Of a DNA stretch of 64,000 nucleotides, positions 45,801 through 57,062 are shown one piece after another. The notes below the pieces were generated by a model. That model made no database searches. It was not told the origin of the DNA and saw nothing but the letters and a program-made list of their open reading frames with translations. The stretch is from Jaltomata sinuosa (taxonomy: Eukaryota > Streptophyta > Magnoliopsida > Solanales > Solanaceae), in contig QJPP01007591.1 in assembly GCA_003996215.1 (NCBI GenBank), forward strand, positions 47,116 through 111,115. Direction: 5' to 3'. Within the stretch, counting starts at the first letter, position 1; each line of letters opens with the position of its first letter. The position numbers and the translations under genes were made by a program.

Positions 45801-47327
45801 TACAAGATCCCCAGCTATTCTAGTGATTGCACGAAGTATCTGCATTCTCTGACCCTCATTGCACACCTCAAGAAGCTTTTGAACAAGGTAATTGCCAAAG
45901 GGGTCAATCATGAGCTCTATGATGTGAACAATAATTTCAGGAAAAATCTTTTCAACGTCTTCTGAAGATCCTTCTGCAAATTTCCTCTGCAAGAAACGAC
46001 ATCCATTTTGATCCTTCGCCATGAGATAGATTCTTCCAGCAAAATCATCAATTAAATTGTACTCCTGAGACTGTGACCACCGATGAAATTTGAGATCAAC
46101 AGCATCAGGAGAAAAGCTTCTTGATTCTAGACAATCCAAGCGAGATTCTGCACTTGGAGAATGGAAACTATGCTTTGAATAAGCATTGGGAAAAACTCTT
46201 CTATTTCGACTCATATTTGAAAGATAGTTGGTTCCTCCAAAAGAACCAAATTTAGCAGACTTGACTGGCTCCGGTCCAAGTGATCTTCGTAAAATTCTTT
46301 CAGGAAAGTACTGTTTCTCTGTTTTGTCTAAACCTTGCAGCACATCAGAACCCATTGAGCAAAACATGGAATTTAATGGGTTTATACTTCTTGAAACTTG
46401 CTGGTTGAAGTGAGGAATCGGCATCTCAGTGAATGGTTGCCGGGTGCTACTATTGATTGATCTACTTGTGATTGACCCATCGGGTTGAATTGCACACTGA
46501 TTGTCTAATTGCTGAGTGCGAAGTTGCTGCATATATAAGAAATAATGTTGTTCCTCTTCAATGTGTCTACATGCTCCATGGTGTCGATTAATTTGTGAGT
46601 GGAAGTAAGGAACAGGTGATGTAACATCCAAGAAATAATGTTGTTGATTGGAAATTACTGGAATATCTACCCGATGAATTGGTGGAAGAAGGTGAACACC
46701 TTGCACTCCAGGAGGTAATGGTACAGCTCCAGATATGTTTTCCATTGTATGTACATATCCACTTTGGTGCCCACCAATACTTGGACTAAACCCATTAAAA
46801 GCACTGGGTAGATTATTTGGTGTTCTTGGAGAGGGAACAACTAACACTTGTGAATCCAAATTAGAAGGGATTTTACCTAAGTTATTTTTGCATTGTCCAT
46901 TCACAACAGCTAAATGGTTCAGCAATGGCGTAGAATTGACCAGAGGAGCTGCAGATTCTAACAAGGCACCTTCTTTTACACGCAACTCAGCAAATGCGGA
47001 CGTTATAGCCTGTTCATTTGGTAAATGTATTTCTTCCGACACAAATCTCTTGGTCGGTAGCTGCTCAATTCGGTTACCAAATTCTTTTAACTCACCTAAG
47101 ATCTCATTATTTATATATCTCTCACTAATACCAATAGGCTTTGAGCCATCCAGTGCCAAAGCCCTATTCGAGGACGTCAAATTAAAATCTTTTGGACAAT
47201 TGATGGCACCAGATTCCTCAGAATATGACTTCCCAGAAGTAACATTTGGAATCTCACCAAGAAGTTTCTCAAACTCATCATTTTCAAGTTCATTTACCCC
47301 ATTCTCCATTTGAACAATAGGCGGCAT
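42863..47327 (-). CDS. Pumilio/PUF RNA-binding protein, five coding exons
   Basis: Exons on the minus strand: 47,327-45,778, 45,680-45,518, 43,854-43,691, 43,308-43,050 and 42,970-42,863 (TAA). All introns are GT-AG and all phases join cleanly, giving about 747 residues. Residues 1 to about 415 are polar and low-complexity, with LLGEIPNVT near the start as in Pumilio homolog 12-like plant proteins. From about 420 to 740 come eight PUF repeats. Their base-contact blocks in order are GCRFLQ, GNYLVQ, GTRAVQ, GNHVAQ, GCCVLQ, GNYVVQ, SSNVVE and GNYVIQ. Repeats 6-8 are canonical for the UGU of a UGUA site. Repeat 5 has CC where CR is usual. PUF proteins bind 3' UTRs in the cytoplasm and repress or destabilise mRNAs. 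The start is the first in-frame ATG; a short upstream ORF precedes it. The second intron is long (1.66 kb). Only intact host gene in the window. Confidence 0.93.
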
Positions 47328-47332
47328 CAAGA

Positions 47333-47362
47333 TTATTCTTCACTGTCGTGAGCAAGATTCAT
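47333..47362 (-). CDS. Upstream ORF of the Pumilio gene (9 codons)
   Basis: Minus-strand ATG at 47,362 opens MNLAHDSEE and stops (TAA) 5 bases before the main ATG. It lies in the predicted 5' UTR, just after an acceptor (pyrimidine tract, then TATAG, exon from 47,372). It would require leaky scanning or reinitiation for the main frame. Whether it is used is unknown. Confidence 0.5.
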   Translation of the reverse strand: MNLAHDSEE

Positions 47363-48330
47363 GGGTCTTCTTCTATACAAGAAAGGAAACAAAACATAGT
47401 TCAGTACACATAACACAAAATTGTCTAAAACCTTAATATATACATCAAATATACTCATTGTAGACCAAATTAATCACCAAAAAAAATCAAAATCAACATC
47501 CACAAAGTAAAACCAACAACTTTGCATGGCCAATTCCACTAAAGAATGATACATATTTGCATTTTAGGACAAGCAAAAACAAAGAATGATAATTCTTTAC
47601 AAACTCGAGTTGAAGACAACAACTACTACGCCTCAATACCCAGCAAGTTGGGGTAAGCAATTTAAGCTCATCTCAGTCAAATATTTTACAACATAAGAAT
47701 AAAATTATGAAAAGTTCTCCATATTTTCTTTGCATTTAAAACTTGGTAAAGAATGGTAAAAACCCAGTTCTAGAACTGAGTCAGCATATAGAAAATATGT
47801 CTCATCCACGAAATCAGACAGTCTCCCCACATGTCTCCTCGATATTGACGTCAAACAAATACATAATAACAATTGACACAAACAAAATAGAATATTACGT
47901 CAGATTCCCTAATACACGTCCAAGATCGAGTCAATTTGTTAGAAGAATCAAAACGCAATACTCCAGATCATCAAATCAAATTAGAATCTAACAAAATTTT
48001 CAATATCTACAAAACCATTGTCCCAAACAGAAGAAACCCATGTAAGAAAACATAGAACTTTGATCAAACACAAGTAATACGAGGAAATAGAGAAATACCA
48101 GTGAAAGAATAGTAAGCATTACTGATCAGAGTAACAATAGGGATATGATGAATCGATCAAAATACCAATTTCAAGGAAGTGATTTTCCTTTGATGTCAAT
48201 ATAGAACACAAATCAAACAAAAAATAGTGAGATTTTGTGGAATTGTGAGAAAACAGAGGAAGTGGAAAGTGTGGGAAGTATTCGAGGTGAAGGAAGTGAG
48301 GCGGCGTGAGAAGAGTTTACATATGACTAT
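47363..48330 (-). other. Predicted 5' UTR intron and leader of the Pumilio gene
   Basis: The acceptor at 47,373-47,374 pairs plausibly with a donor CTG/GTATTT at 48,098 (minus strand), giving a 5' UTR intron of about 0.73 kb and an upstream non-coding exon of about 0.2 kb. The frames on the plus strand here are not supported. Transcription start and TATA are not located. Confidence 0.4.
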
Positions 48331-49625
48331 AACTGAAGAGAGAGAACGAAAGAGGTGGCATTCATCGACAAATACTATGTATCGGTTTTACATCACATAC
48401 ACAAAACCCAATTGAAACAAACTGACCAACAAATAAAAACATTGGCAAATATTTCAAGAAAGAGCACAATTTTGGAATGGCATGGCAGATTCACATTATT
48501 ATTATCATACACCCATGCATGCCTTTGGTCTTCCCACATTGTTTGGTACGTTTCTGGTTTTCTCGACAAGGGTGGCCCCTTTTTAAATACCAGGTATTTA
48601 CTCTACTTTAATAGTGGACTACTCAATAGTATTTAATTAGCAAGTATTGTTAGTATATCTTTTTATGAGTTTAACTTCTTATATGCTGATAGGGCCAAAG
48701 ATTTTGATATTATTAAGTCCTCTAAAACATATTTAGAGATAATAATATATTATGGTGCTTAAGCAAACCTTCTTGTCACATTATGGTATGTGTTAATAAA
48801 CAATTGCACATAAATAATATACTACATTTGTTGCTATTCGTTATAGTTTTTATGACCTGCTTTTATTATGTTTTATGGTCTTACAACATGCTATAATTAG
48901 CATCTCCTTTTTTGTCTATTTGTTAAAGACTTTATGAAGCAATTTGAATACCATATAAAGGTAAAATTTTCGTGTGCAACTTATTTGGTTGCTCTCATTT
49001 AATTTATACCTATTTTCCAAAAAGTTTAATTGAGACTCAAATATAAATAACCTCATATAAAACTATTTCTTCTTATATTTTCCTCCTCTTCTTCTTAGTT
49101 GTTGTACAACAGTTTTTCGAGACTTGTTTTCCAAAAAAATCATCATTTCGTTTAACAGTCGAATTTGTGAAAATAGTGTTAAAGGCAAGTGGCTAAGGAG
49201 GATCAAGTTCATCCCCTTGGGGCTAAAACGCCAAAGTCTTGATTTCATATCAGTAAATAATTTTTTGACAGAAAATTAATAGTACACAAGGGGAGGTTTT
49301 TAAAAAATTAATAAAATATGCCCATGGGCCGATTTATTAAAACAAAGTCTAAAAATATGTACACAACCATGGTTAAAGGATCTGGCCCAATTGGTCCAAT
49401 CCATTAATTGGCTAAAAACAAATAAAACAAACAAAAAGAGAGAAAACTAGATATAAGTGGAAAGTTCTAGAAATGAAAGAGGAAATTGAGTTGACTCATC
49501 TTCATCTCCACTTCGTCGATCGTGACTCGATTTCACCGGAGGATTTCATCTAATTAGGAGTAGCAGTGTCAAAAAGGAGACGGATCTCAGGTAACATCTT
49601 TGTCTTTCCATGCATGTGGATCTTC
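48331..49625. other. Intergenic DNA upstream of the Pumilio gene
   Basis: A/T-rich, no gene motif. At 49,490-49,590 there is a leader-like stretch that ends CGGATCTCAG/GTAACAT, a good plus-strand donor, so the first exon of a lost gene may have started here. Otherwise nothing is seen. Confidence 0.45.
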
Positions 49626-49830
49626 GGCTTTTTATCTTCTTTGAATGAACTTTTTTTTTGAGGTGAGGTTTTAAGGTCTCTTTCATGGAAGATCCTAATT
49701 GGCGAAAAACAAGATAATAATTAAAAGCTTCTTGAGATTCTTTTTGATGCCTTCCATTCTCTGCAAAGTCCCCTTCATAGCCGCAAAATCTAAATTGTCG
49801 AAAACACGGTGCACTTGGGCACTGAAAAGG
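49626..49830. repeat. Inverted repeat, left arm
   Basis: About 205 bp whose reverse complement recurs at 50,646-50,859 with roughly nine in ten bases matching and small indels. Shared words include CAGTGCCCAAGTG, GGACTTTGCAGAGAATGGAA and TTGAGGTGAGGTTTTAAGG (as read in one orientation). The arm contains ATGGAAGATCCTAATTGG, a short dead frame. Confidence 0.8.
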
Positions 49831-50089
49831 CTATCTCATAGCACGTGGCAGTGTTTTGACACCTCGCTTAAAGCTGATTGGAGCAGGTGGTGCGCAGCTC
49901 CAGGTTGATTGTTGGGCTTCAGATCATCATTATGATTGCTTCAAGTTGTAAGACGGTCTTTCTCGATGAGGCTTCTCTAAGATGTTCGGCCTCGTACAAA
50001 TGCTATATGAGCGGTGCTTACCTTCGAAAAAGGTATAGTTAATTTTGTTGGTGTGGTTTAAAGGATAAAAGGTCCAAATTTATTCGTGC

Positions 50090-50643
50090 GTAGCAAAATA
50101 AGATATAATGCTAAAAAGTAAAAGAGCAGTAATTAAGCAATTGAAAAGCTAAGATCGAGTAGTCTGAGCCAACTGGAGCTGGGTGATCCGTGTAGGTAGA
50201 TCATAGCTATTGGAGGCTGATCAAGCGATGGTGGGATTGAAATAACAGACAAATGATTAAGTAGAGCTAGTAGACAGTAAAGAAATAATCTTTGATTCAG
50301 ACAATGAATTGTATGTGCATTGGAATGATGGTTACACGGCTTTATATAGGGGGTCAGCTCTCCAATGATTGATTACTATGCATTAAAACCCTTAATATGA
50401 CTAATTAAATGACATAAGTAAAGAGAAGGTAATGCTCGGTGTTGTTCTTGGGTCAGTTACATAAGTGCAGGTATATGTTTGTGGTGGTGACTTTTATGTC
50501 TTGACTGTTCGACATTGATATGTCTATGTTTGGGGTTACCTACCTGATTGTGGTGACTACTTGATTATCTGAGTTATTGATTATGTGCTAATGTACCTGC
50601 CTACTTACCTTATTTTATTTATGAGATATACTTGCTACTATTT
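50090..50643 (+). repeat. Direct duplication, copy 1 (about 0.55 kb)
   Basis: Matches 50,862-51,416 closely from TATAATGCTAAAAA to TGCTACTATTTTA. The last 0.18 kb is chromovirus LTR sequence; the earlier part is not in the 57-kb LTR. It ends exactly where the right inverted arm starts. Confidence 0.8.
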
Positions 50644-50645
50644 TA

Positions 50646-50859
50646 TCTTTTCAGTGCCCAAGTGGGCCGTGTTTTATATTGAGGCGACAATTTAGATGTT
50701 GCGCCTATAAAAGGGGACTTTGCAGAGAATGGAAGGCATCAGAAAGAATCTCAAGAAGCTTTTAGTTATTATCTTGTTTTTCACCAATTAGGATCTTCCA
50801 TGAAAGAGGCCTTAAAACCTCACCTCAAAAAAAAGTTTATTCAAAAAAGATAAAAAGGC
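50646..50859. repeat. Inverted repeat, right arm
   Basis: Reverse complement of 49,626-49,830. It lies between the two direct-repeat copies. The duplicated DNA and the hairpin arms are interleaved, which points to a template-switch or foldback rearrangement. Confidence 0.8.
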
Positions 50860-50861
50860 AA

Positions 50862-51416
50862 AGTTATAATGCTAAAAATTAAAAGAACAGTAATTAAGCA
50901 ATTGAAAAGCTAAGATCGAGTAGTTTGAGCCAATTAGAGTTGGGTGATCCATGTAGGTGGATCATAGCTATTGGAGGTTGATCAAGTGATGCTGGAATTG
51001 AAATAACAGATAAATGATAAAGTAGAGCTAGTAGACAGTAAAGAAATAATCTTTGATTCAGACAATGAATTGTATGTGCATTGGAATGATGGTTACATGG
51101 CTTTATATAGGGGTCAGCTCTCCAATGATTGATTACTATGCATTAAACCCCCTAATAAATGACTAATTAAATGGCATAAGTAAAGAGGAGGTAATGCTCA
51201 TGTTGTTCTTGGTCAGTTACATAAGTGCAGGTATATGTCTGTGGTGATGACTTATATGTCTTGACTGTTCGACATTGATATGTCTATGTTTGGGGTTACC
51301 TACCTGATTATGGTGACTACTTGATTATCTGAGTTATTGATTATGTGCTAATGTACCTGCCTACTTACCTTATTTGATTTATGAGATATACTTGCTACTA
51401 TTTTAAGTCGGTCTAT
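50862..51416 (+). repeat. Direct duplication, copy 2
   Basis: Second copy of 50,090-50,643. Unlike copy 1 it continues without a break into the chromovirus LTR (AAGTCGGTCTATGATACC), so it is likely the original arrangement. Confidence 0.8.
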
Positions 51417-51864
51417 GATACCTACCAGTACATAATAGTTGTACTGATGCTGCTCTTACATTTTCTTTTGAGTGCAAATTACGTTCTAGAGACTTCAGTA
51501 CGACCTCGCATCTAGCGTTATTCAGTAGATCGGTTCGAGAGTGAGCTACTTCTATCCAGGTTGCCACAGATCTTCATAGTGATAGATGTCTATCTTCCAG
51601 AAATTATTTCATCTATTAGTTATTTTTGGATGTTCTTAGACATGATTACCTAGAATCCTTTCTACGATGACTTTCATATTTTGAGAATATGTTAGTTAGC
51701 TTTCTGTACATTATTTTATTAAGTTTTGAGATTTGACTGTTATACCTTGAATTGTGTATTTATTGCATAAATGAATTGGTTAAGGTTTAGGTTAGTTGGT
51801 AAGACATGGTTTGCCTACCGAGGGGTTAGTGTGGGTGCCACTCATAGTCATTTGGGTCGTGATA
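51220..51864 (+). repeat. Truncated 5' LTR of the second chromovirus
   Basis: Aligns with the last 0.63 kb of the 3' LTR (about 60,640-61,267), including CGGTCTATGATACCTACCAG. It ends GGGTCGTGATA, where CA has mutated to TA. The LTR start has been replaced by the rearranged DNA to the left. Confidence 0.75.
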
Positions 51865-51866
51865 AA

Positions 51867-51880
51867 GTTGATATCAGAAC
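51867..51880 (+). promoter_or_regulatory. Degenerate tRNA-Met PBS
   Basis: GTTGATATCAGAAC, against the consensus GTTGGTATCAGAGC for initiator tRNA-Met in chromoviruses. It lies 2 bases after the LTR end. Confidence 0.75.
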
Positions 51881-52081
51881 TTTAGTTTCATCGATCTCAT
51901 CATACAAGGACATGTCTAGTAGAGTCTTGCGGAATGATATAGATAGCTCTGTACTTTTCTTTGAGAGCTACATGACACTAGGAAAACTCCATTCCTTCTT
52001 CCTTTCATGCTATTACTTGATTCTAATTGGTATCTGGCAATCCAAATTGGTATCTAACCTTTTCATTCTTTTCTCTCATAG

Positions 52082-53540
52082 ATGGTGAGGACACGCACAG
52101 TAGAGGCGAGAGCATCAGCACCCGAGCTGATTGTTGAGGCATCAGCTCATGGTAGAGGACGTGCGAGAATATATTGTAGGGCTAATGGACGTGGAGCAGC
52201 GCCCACCAGGGGCAGATCTCCAGCTATTGAACAAGTCTATGATAGGTTAGAGTCCCCTCCATAAGTAGAGGATCACACCAAGGTAGCATCGGAGGAGGTA
52301 GAAGCACCAGATTAAGAAGGTATGGCACCTACTCCGGCTTCTACAGATGTGCTACAACAGGTATTTACTCTATTGAGCAGTTTGACAGAGACTAGAGTAG
52401 CACTCACAGTTCTGACATAATAAAATCTGGGGATTCAGCATGTTGCTATTGTGGCTCCACATATGGACGAGGCTTCTAAGACAAGGATATTTCTGAGACC
52501 AGTGGTTGGGCCAGTGATGACTGACGAGGAGCATGATTTGTTTTGAAGGTTCACAAAAATGAGGCTCTAGTTTTCTATGGTAACGAGACTGGGAATGCTT
52601 ATGAATTCATTATTTATTGTCATGGGAGACTCCACAAGATGGGGGGAAGTAAAGAGATATAGGGTGGAGTTTGTCACTTTCCAGCTGCATGAGGATATGA
52701 AGTTATAGTGAAGAGCTTATGTGGAGTGTAGGCCAGTTGGGTCTCCTCCGTTGACCTGGACCCAATTTTGTTCAGTCTTTTTGGAGAAGTACGTTCCTCA
52801 TACTTTGTAAGATAAGAGGAGGGATGAGTTTACTAGTATTAAGCAGGGCAGTTCTTTTATTACTGCCTATGAGGCCTAATTTCACTCACTCTCTGGGTAT
52901 CCATTGCAGATGTTGCACACAGAGAGGGAGAGGATTCGTAGGCTTGTCAAAGGGTTGAATACGAAACTTCAGCTATCAGCTTTACAGATGGTATCTTCTA
53001 GAAAGACTTTTTAAGTAGTGGTTGAGTAAGTCAGGAATGTGGAAGGGGTAAAATAAGATGGTTATGCTAAGTATGCTAAAAAGAAGGATCGAAAGGGTGG
53101 TAACTATAGTGGATCTTTCTCTAAAGGACCAGTTTCTCAGGGGTATTCTAGACGCCTCATTCAGTCAGCCATGCAAGTATCATCTGGGGGTCTATCAGGG
53201 GCCAGCCATCCTTCTTCAGATCACAATGGTTATATTACTCCTTCGTCTTTGGCTCAGAGGACCACTTTGGATTGGGCATGCTATGAGTGTGGTGAGGATA
53301 AACACATTTGGAGATGGTGTCCCAGATTTAGATAAACTGGTCAGTCAACTCAGCAGCAGGTTCCCCAAGATCTAACTCCACCGGGTAGGGGAGATGGTGC
53401 ACATGGTAGAGATCATCCTTAGGGTGGGCATGGTAGCCACAAGAATGGTAGAGGTGGAACCCAGCCTAGCTGGGGTGGTGGAAATGCTAGCAGAGGTGAT
53501 ACTCAACCTGGTAGGGGCAACATGCAGACAGGTGGTCAAA
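52082..53540 (+). pseudogene. Decayed chromovirus gag
   Basis: Starts MVRTRTVEARASAPE with R/G-rich text (GRGRAR). The first stop is at 52,262, and more follow throughout. A capsid-like block is readable around 52,630-53,000 (WTQFCSVFLEKYVP, TSIKQGSSFITAYEA). A zinc knuckle, CYECGEDKHIWRWC, lies at 53,279-53,320; it keeps the C, C, H and C ligands (CX2CX4HX4C). A glycine-rich linker leads to the protease. The PBS, LTR and gag order is normal for the Tekay/Del clade. Confidence 0.82.
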
Positions 53541-56500
53541 CTCATTCCTATGTTTTCCTGGGCAGACTCGAGATGGAAGCATCCGACACAGTGATCAGAG
53601 GTACTATTCTAGTCTGTGATCGGATGGCTATAGCCTTATTTGATCCAGAATCTACTTTTTCTTATGTGTCTACATATTTTGTCGTGGGTCTAGACATGAT
53701 TTATGATTTACTTGATGTGCTTGTACATATTTCTACTCTTGTTGGTGATTCTGTGATAGTAGATAAAGTCTTCCATTCTATCCGTGTTACATTCATGGGG
53801 TATAAGACTTGGATAGACCTAGTGATTCTTGACATGGTGGATTTTGATATCATTTTGGGAATGAGTTGGTTGTCGCCTTATTATGCTATTTTAGATTGTA
53901 ATGTTAAGATTGTGACTATAGCGATGCACGATATATCTATACTCAAATAGAAGGGTGACTGTAGCCATGTTCCTAAAAAGATTATATCCTTTATTCATGC
54001 TAAGAACTAGATTGAGAGGGGGTGTTTGGCATTATTAGCGCATCTTTGGAACACTAGTGCAGAGGCTCCATCCATAGGGTCAATTCATATGGTCTGTGAG
54101 TTCTTGGAAGTGTTCCCCATGAATTTACCTGGCATGCCACCAAACTATGATATTGACTTCTGCATTGATTTAGAGTATGAGACTCGTCTTATTTCTATTT
54201 CTCCATATTGGATGGCACCGGCTGAGTTGAGAGAATTGAAAGTTCAGTTGCAGGACCTGCTTAGTAAGGAGTTTATTTGTCTGAGTGCCTCTCTATAGGG
54301 TTCTCTTGTGTTTTTTGTGAAAAAGAAATATAAAAGTATGCATATGTGCATTGACTATTGTCAGCTGAACAAGGTCACTATTCAAAATAAGTACCCTCCC
54401 CCCTCCCCCCCGCATAGATGGCTTGTTTGATTCTCTTCAGGGTGCATCAGTTTTCCCCAAGATTGAATTGAGGTCTGGGTGTCATCAGTTAAAGATTCGG
54501 GCTGAGGATATACCTAAGACTACTTTTAGAACTAGGTGTAGATATTATGAATTCTTGGTGATATCTTTTGGGCTTACTAATGCCCCAGCTGCCTTTATGA
54601 GTTTGACGAATGGAATCTTTAAGCCCTATATGGATTATTTTGTAATTGTGTTTATTGATGACATTTTGATAAATTCAAAGAGTAAGGAAGAGCATGAGAC
54701 CATTTGAGAGTTATGTTGGGGTTGTTGAAAGATAAGCAATTGTATGCTAAATTTCTAAGTGTGAGTTTTGGCTGTCTTCTGTATCCTTTTTGGGGCATGT
54801 GGTTTTAAAGAAAGGAATTATGGTTGATTAGCAGAAAGTAGAGGCAGTTAAAAGTTGGGCTAGGCCCACTTCAGTGAATGAGATTCACAGCTTTATGAGG
54901 TTGGCTAGCTATAGTATTGATTTATAAAGGGGTTCGCTTCTATTACTTTCTAGCTGACTCGATTGACTCAGAAATATGTACCATTTCAATGGTCTGATGA
55001 GTGTGAGGAGAGCTTTCAAAAGCTCAAGATTGTATTGACTATAGCTCCCATCCCTGCATTGCCTATGGAGGGTAAGAACTTTATTGTTTATTGTGATTCT
55101 TTACATTTTTTGATTTGGGTGCTATTTTGATGCAGGATAAGAAAGTCATTGTGTATGCTTTTAGGCAGTTGAAAGTGCATGAGAAGAACTATCATGCGCA
55201 TGACTGAGATTTGGCAATTGTGGTGTTTGCTCTTAAAATTTGGAGGTACTACCTTTATGGTGTCCATTGTGCGGTGTTTACTAACCACCACAACCTGTAG
55301 CATGTGTTTGAGCAGAGGAATCTAAACTTGAGGCAGTATCAATAGATAGAGCTTCTCAAGGACTATGATAACTATCTTATACCATGACGGTAAGTCAAAT
55401 ATGGTAGTTGATGCTTTGAGTAGGAAGACAGAGAGTACGGGTAGCCCGGCTTGGTTGGAGGCTATGAGGCATCTGTTGGCTAAAATGATTCAGACTCTGG
55501 CTAACAGTTTTATGCAGCTTAATTTGACTGAGTCTGGTGGAGTTTTGGATTATGTTGAGGCGAGGCCTTCATTTCTTGAGCAGATTAAGGCCAGACAATT
55601 TGAGGATGCTAAGTTGAGCAAGATTCGTGATAAGGTCTTGCATGGATAGGCCAAGAAGACCATGATTAATGATGAGGGTGTCTTGAAGATTAAGGGGCGT
55701 GTATGTGTTCCTCGTGTGGATGATCTGATTAAGACTATCCTTATAGAGGTTCATAGTTCGAGGTAATCTATACATACTGGCACTATCAAGATGTATCGTG
55801 ATATGAGACAACATTATTGGTGGAGTAGGATGAAACGTGGCATTTCCCATTGTATTACCCAGTGTCCAAATTGTTAGCAGGTGAAGTATAAGCACCAGAG
55901 ACCTAGAGGAACACTTCAGAGAATGCACATTTCGAAATAGAAATGGGAGAGGATTGCAACGGACTTTGTGGTTGGTATTCTAAAGACCTTGGGAAAGTTT
56001 GATTGTATTTGGGTCAACGTTGATCGGTTGACTAAGTATGCACATTTCATTCTAGTTCAGGTGACTTATAACGCAGAGAAGTTAGCTATTACATCCATGA
56101 GATTGTTCAATTACATGGAGTTCTGGTCTTCATTATCTGTGACAAAGCTATGCATTTTATACTAACTTTTGGTGAACATTGCAGGCTGAGTTAGATACTA
56201 GATTGGATCTTAGTACAACGTTTCACCCTCAGACTGATGGGCAGTTTGAGAAGACGATTCAGGTTTTAAAAGATATGTTTTGCGTGTGTGTTATACTTTA
56301 ATGGTCATTGGGACTAGTTCTTACCATTGACTGAGTTTGCATATAACAATAGTTATCACTCGAGTATTGATATGGCTCCATTTGAGATGTTGTATGGGAG
56401 GATATGTAAATCTCCCATTAGGTGGTTTGATACTTTTGAAGTAAGGCCTTGAGGTACTGATCTGTTGAGGGATTCGTTAGAGAGGTGAAGTTCATTTGAG

Positions 56501-57060
56501 AGAAACTCCTAGCAGGCTAGAGTAGGCAGAAAGAGTACACAGACCAGAAGTTTAGGGATATGAAATTTATGGTATGAGAGCAAGTGTTGCTCAAAGTTTC
56601 ACCCATGAAAGGTGTGATGTGGTTTGGTAAGCGAGGTAAGCTCAGTCTGAGGTTCATTGGGCCAATAAAAATTCTTAAGCTTATGTGGGAGGTAGCCTAT
56701 GAATTGACTTTGTCTTCAGGATTGTCGGGAGTTCAGCCGGTATTTCATGTGTTCATGTTGAAATATCATGGTTATGGGAATTACATTATCCGCTGGGATT
56801 CGATCCTATTTGATGAGAATCTGTAATATAAAGAGGAACCTGTGGCTATCTTAGATAGAGGGGTCCGTAAGTTGAGGTCAAAGGAAATTGCATCTATGAA
56901 GGTCCAGCGGAAGAACCATCATATTGAGGAGGTCACTTGGGAGACCGAATCATACATGCGTAACAAGTTTTCTCAGCTTTTTGTTAAGTCAGATAATTCT
57001 TCCCTTGTTTTTCCTTCTTTTTTGTTTGAGGGCGAATGATTGTTTGTTTAATTGATTGTT
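53541..57060 (+). pseudogene. Decayed chromovirus pol with C-terminal chromodomain
   Basis: The protease (53,570-53,950) reads LFDPESTFSYVS in place of DPGST and retains FDIILGMSWLSPYYAILDC. RT (about 54,150-54,830) retains RSGCHQLKI, FGLTNAPAAFM and the catalytic FIDDI. RNase H (about 54,960-55,430) is badly damaged, but DALSRK survives at its end. Integrase (about 55,650-56,450) has KMYRDM-like and DRLTKYAHFI blocks, then STTFHPQTDGQ. GPY-like text (KLSLRFIGPIKIL) follows at 56,640. The chromodomain (KVQRKNHHIEEVTWETES, 56,896) would target integration to heterochromatin. About ten stops or shifts break it. Confidence 0.87.
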
Positions 57061-57062
57061 GA

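Noticed and set aside
46735..47313. 192-codon plus-strand frame within the Pumilio gene
   Set aside because: Antisense shadow of coding exon 1; no domain, and the minus-strand gene has consistent splicing.
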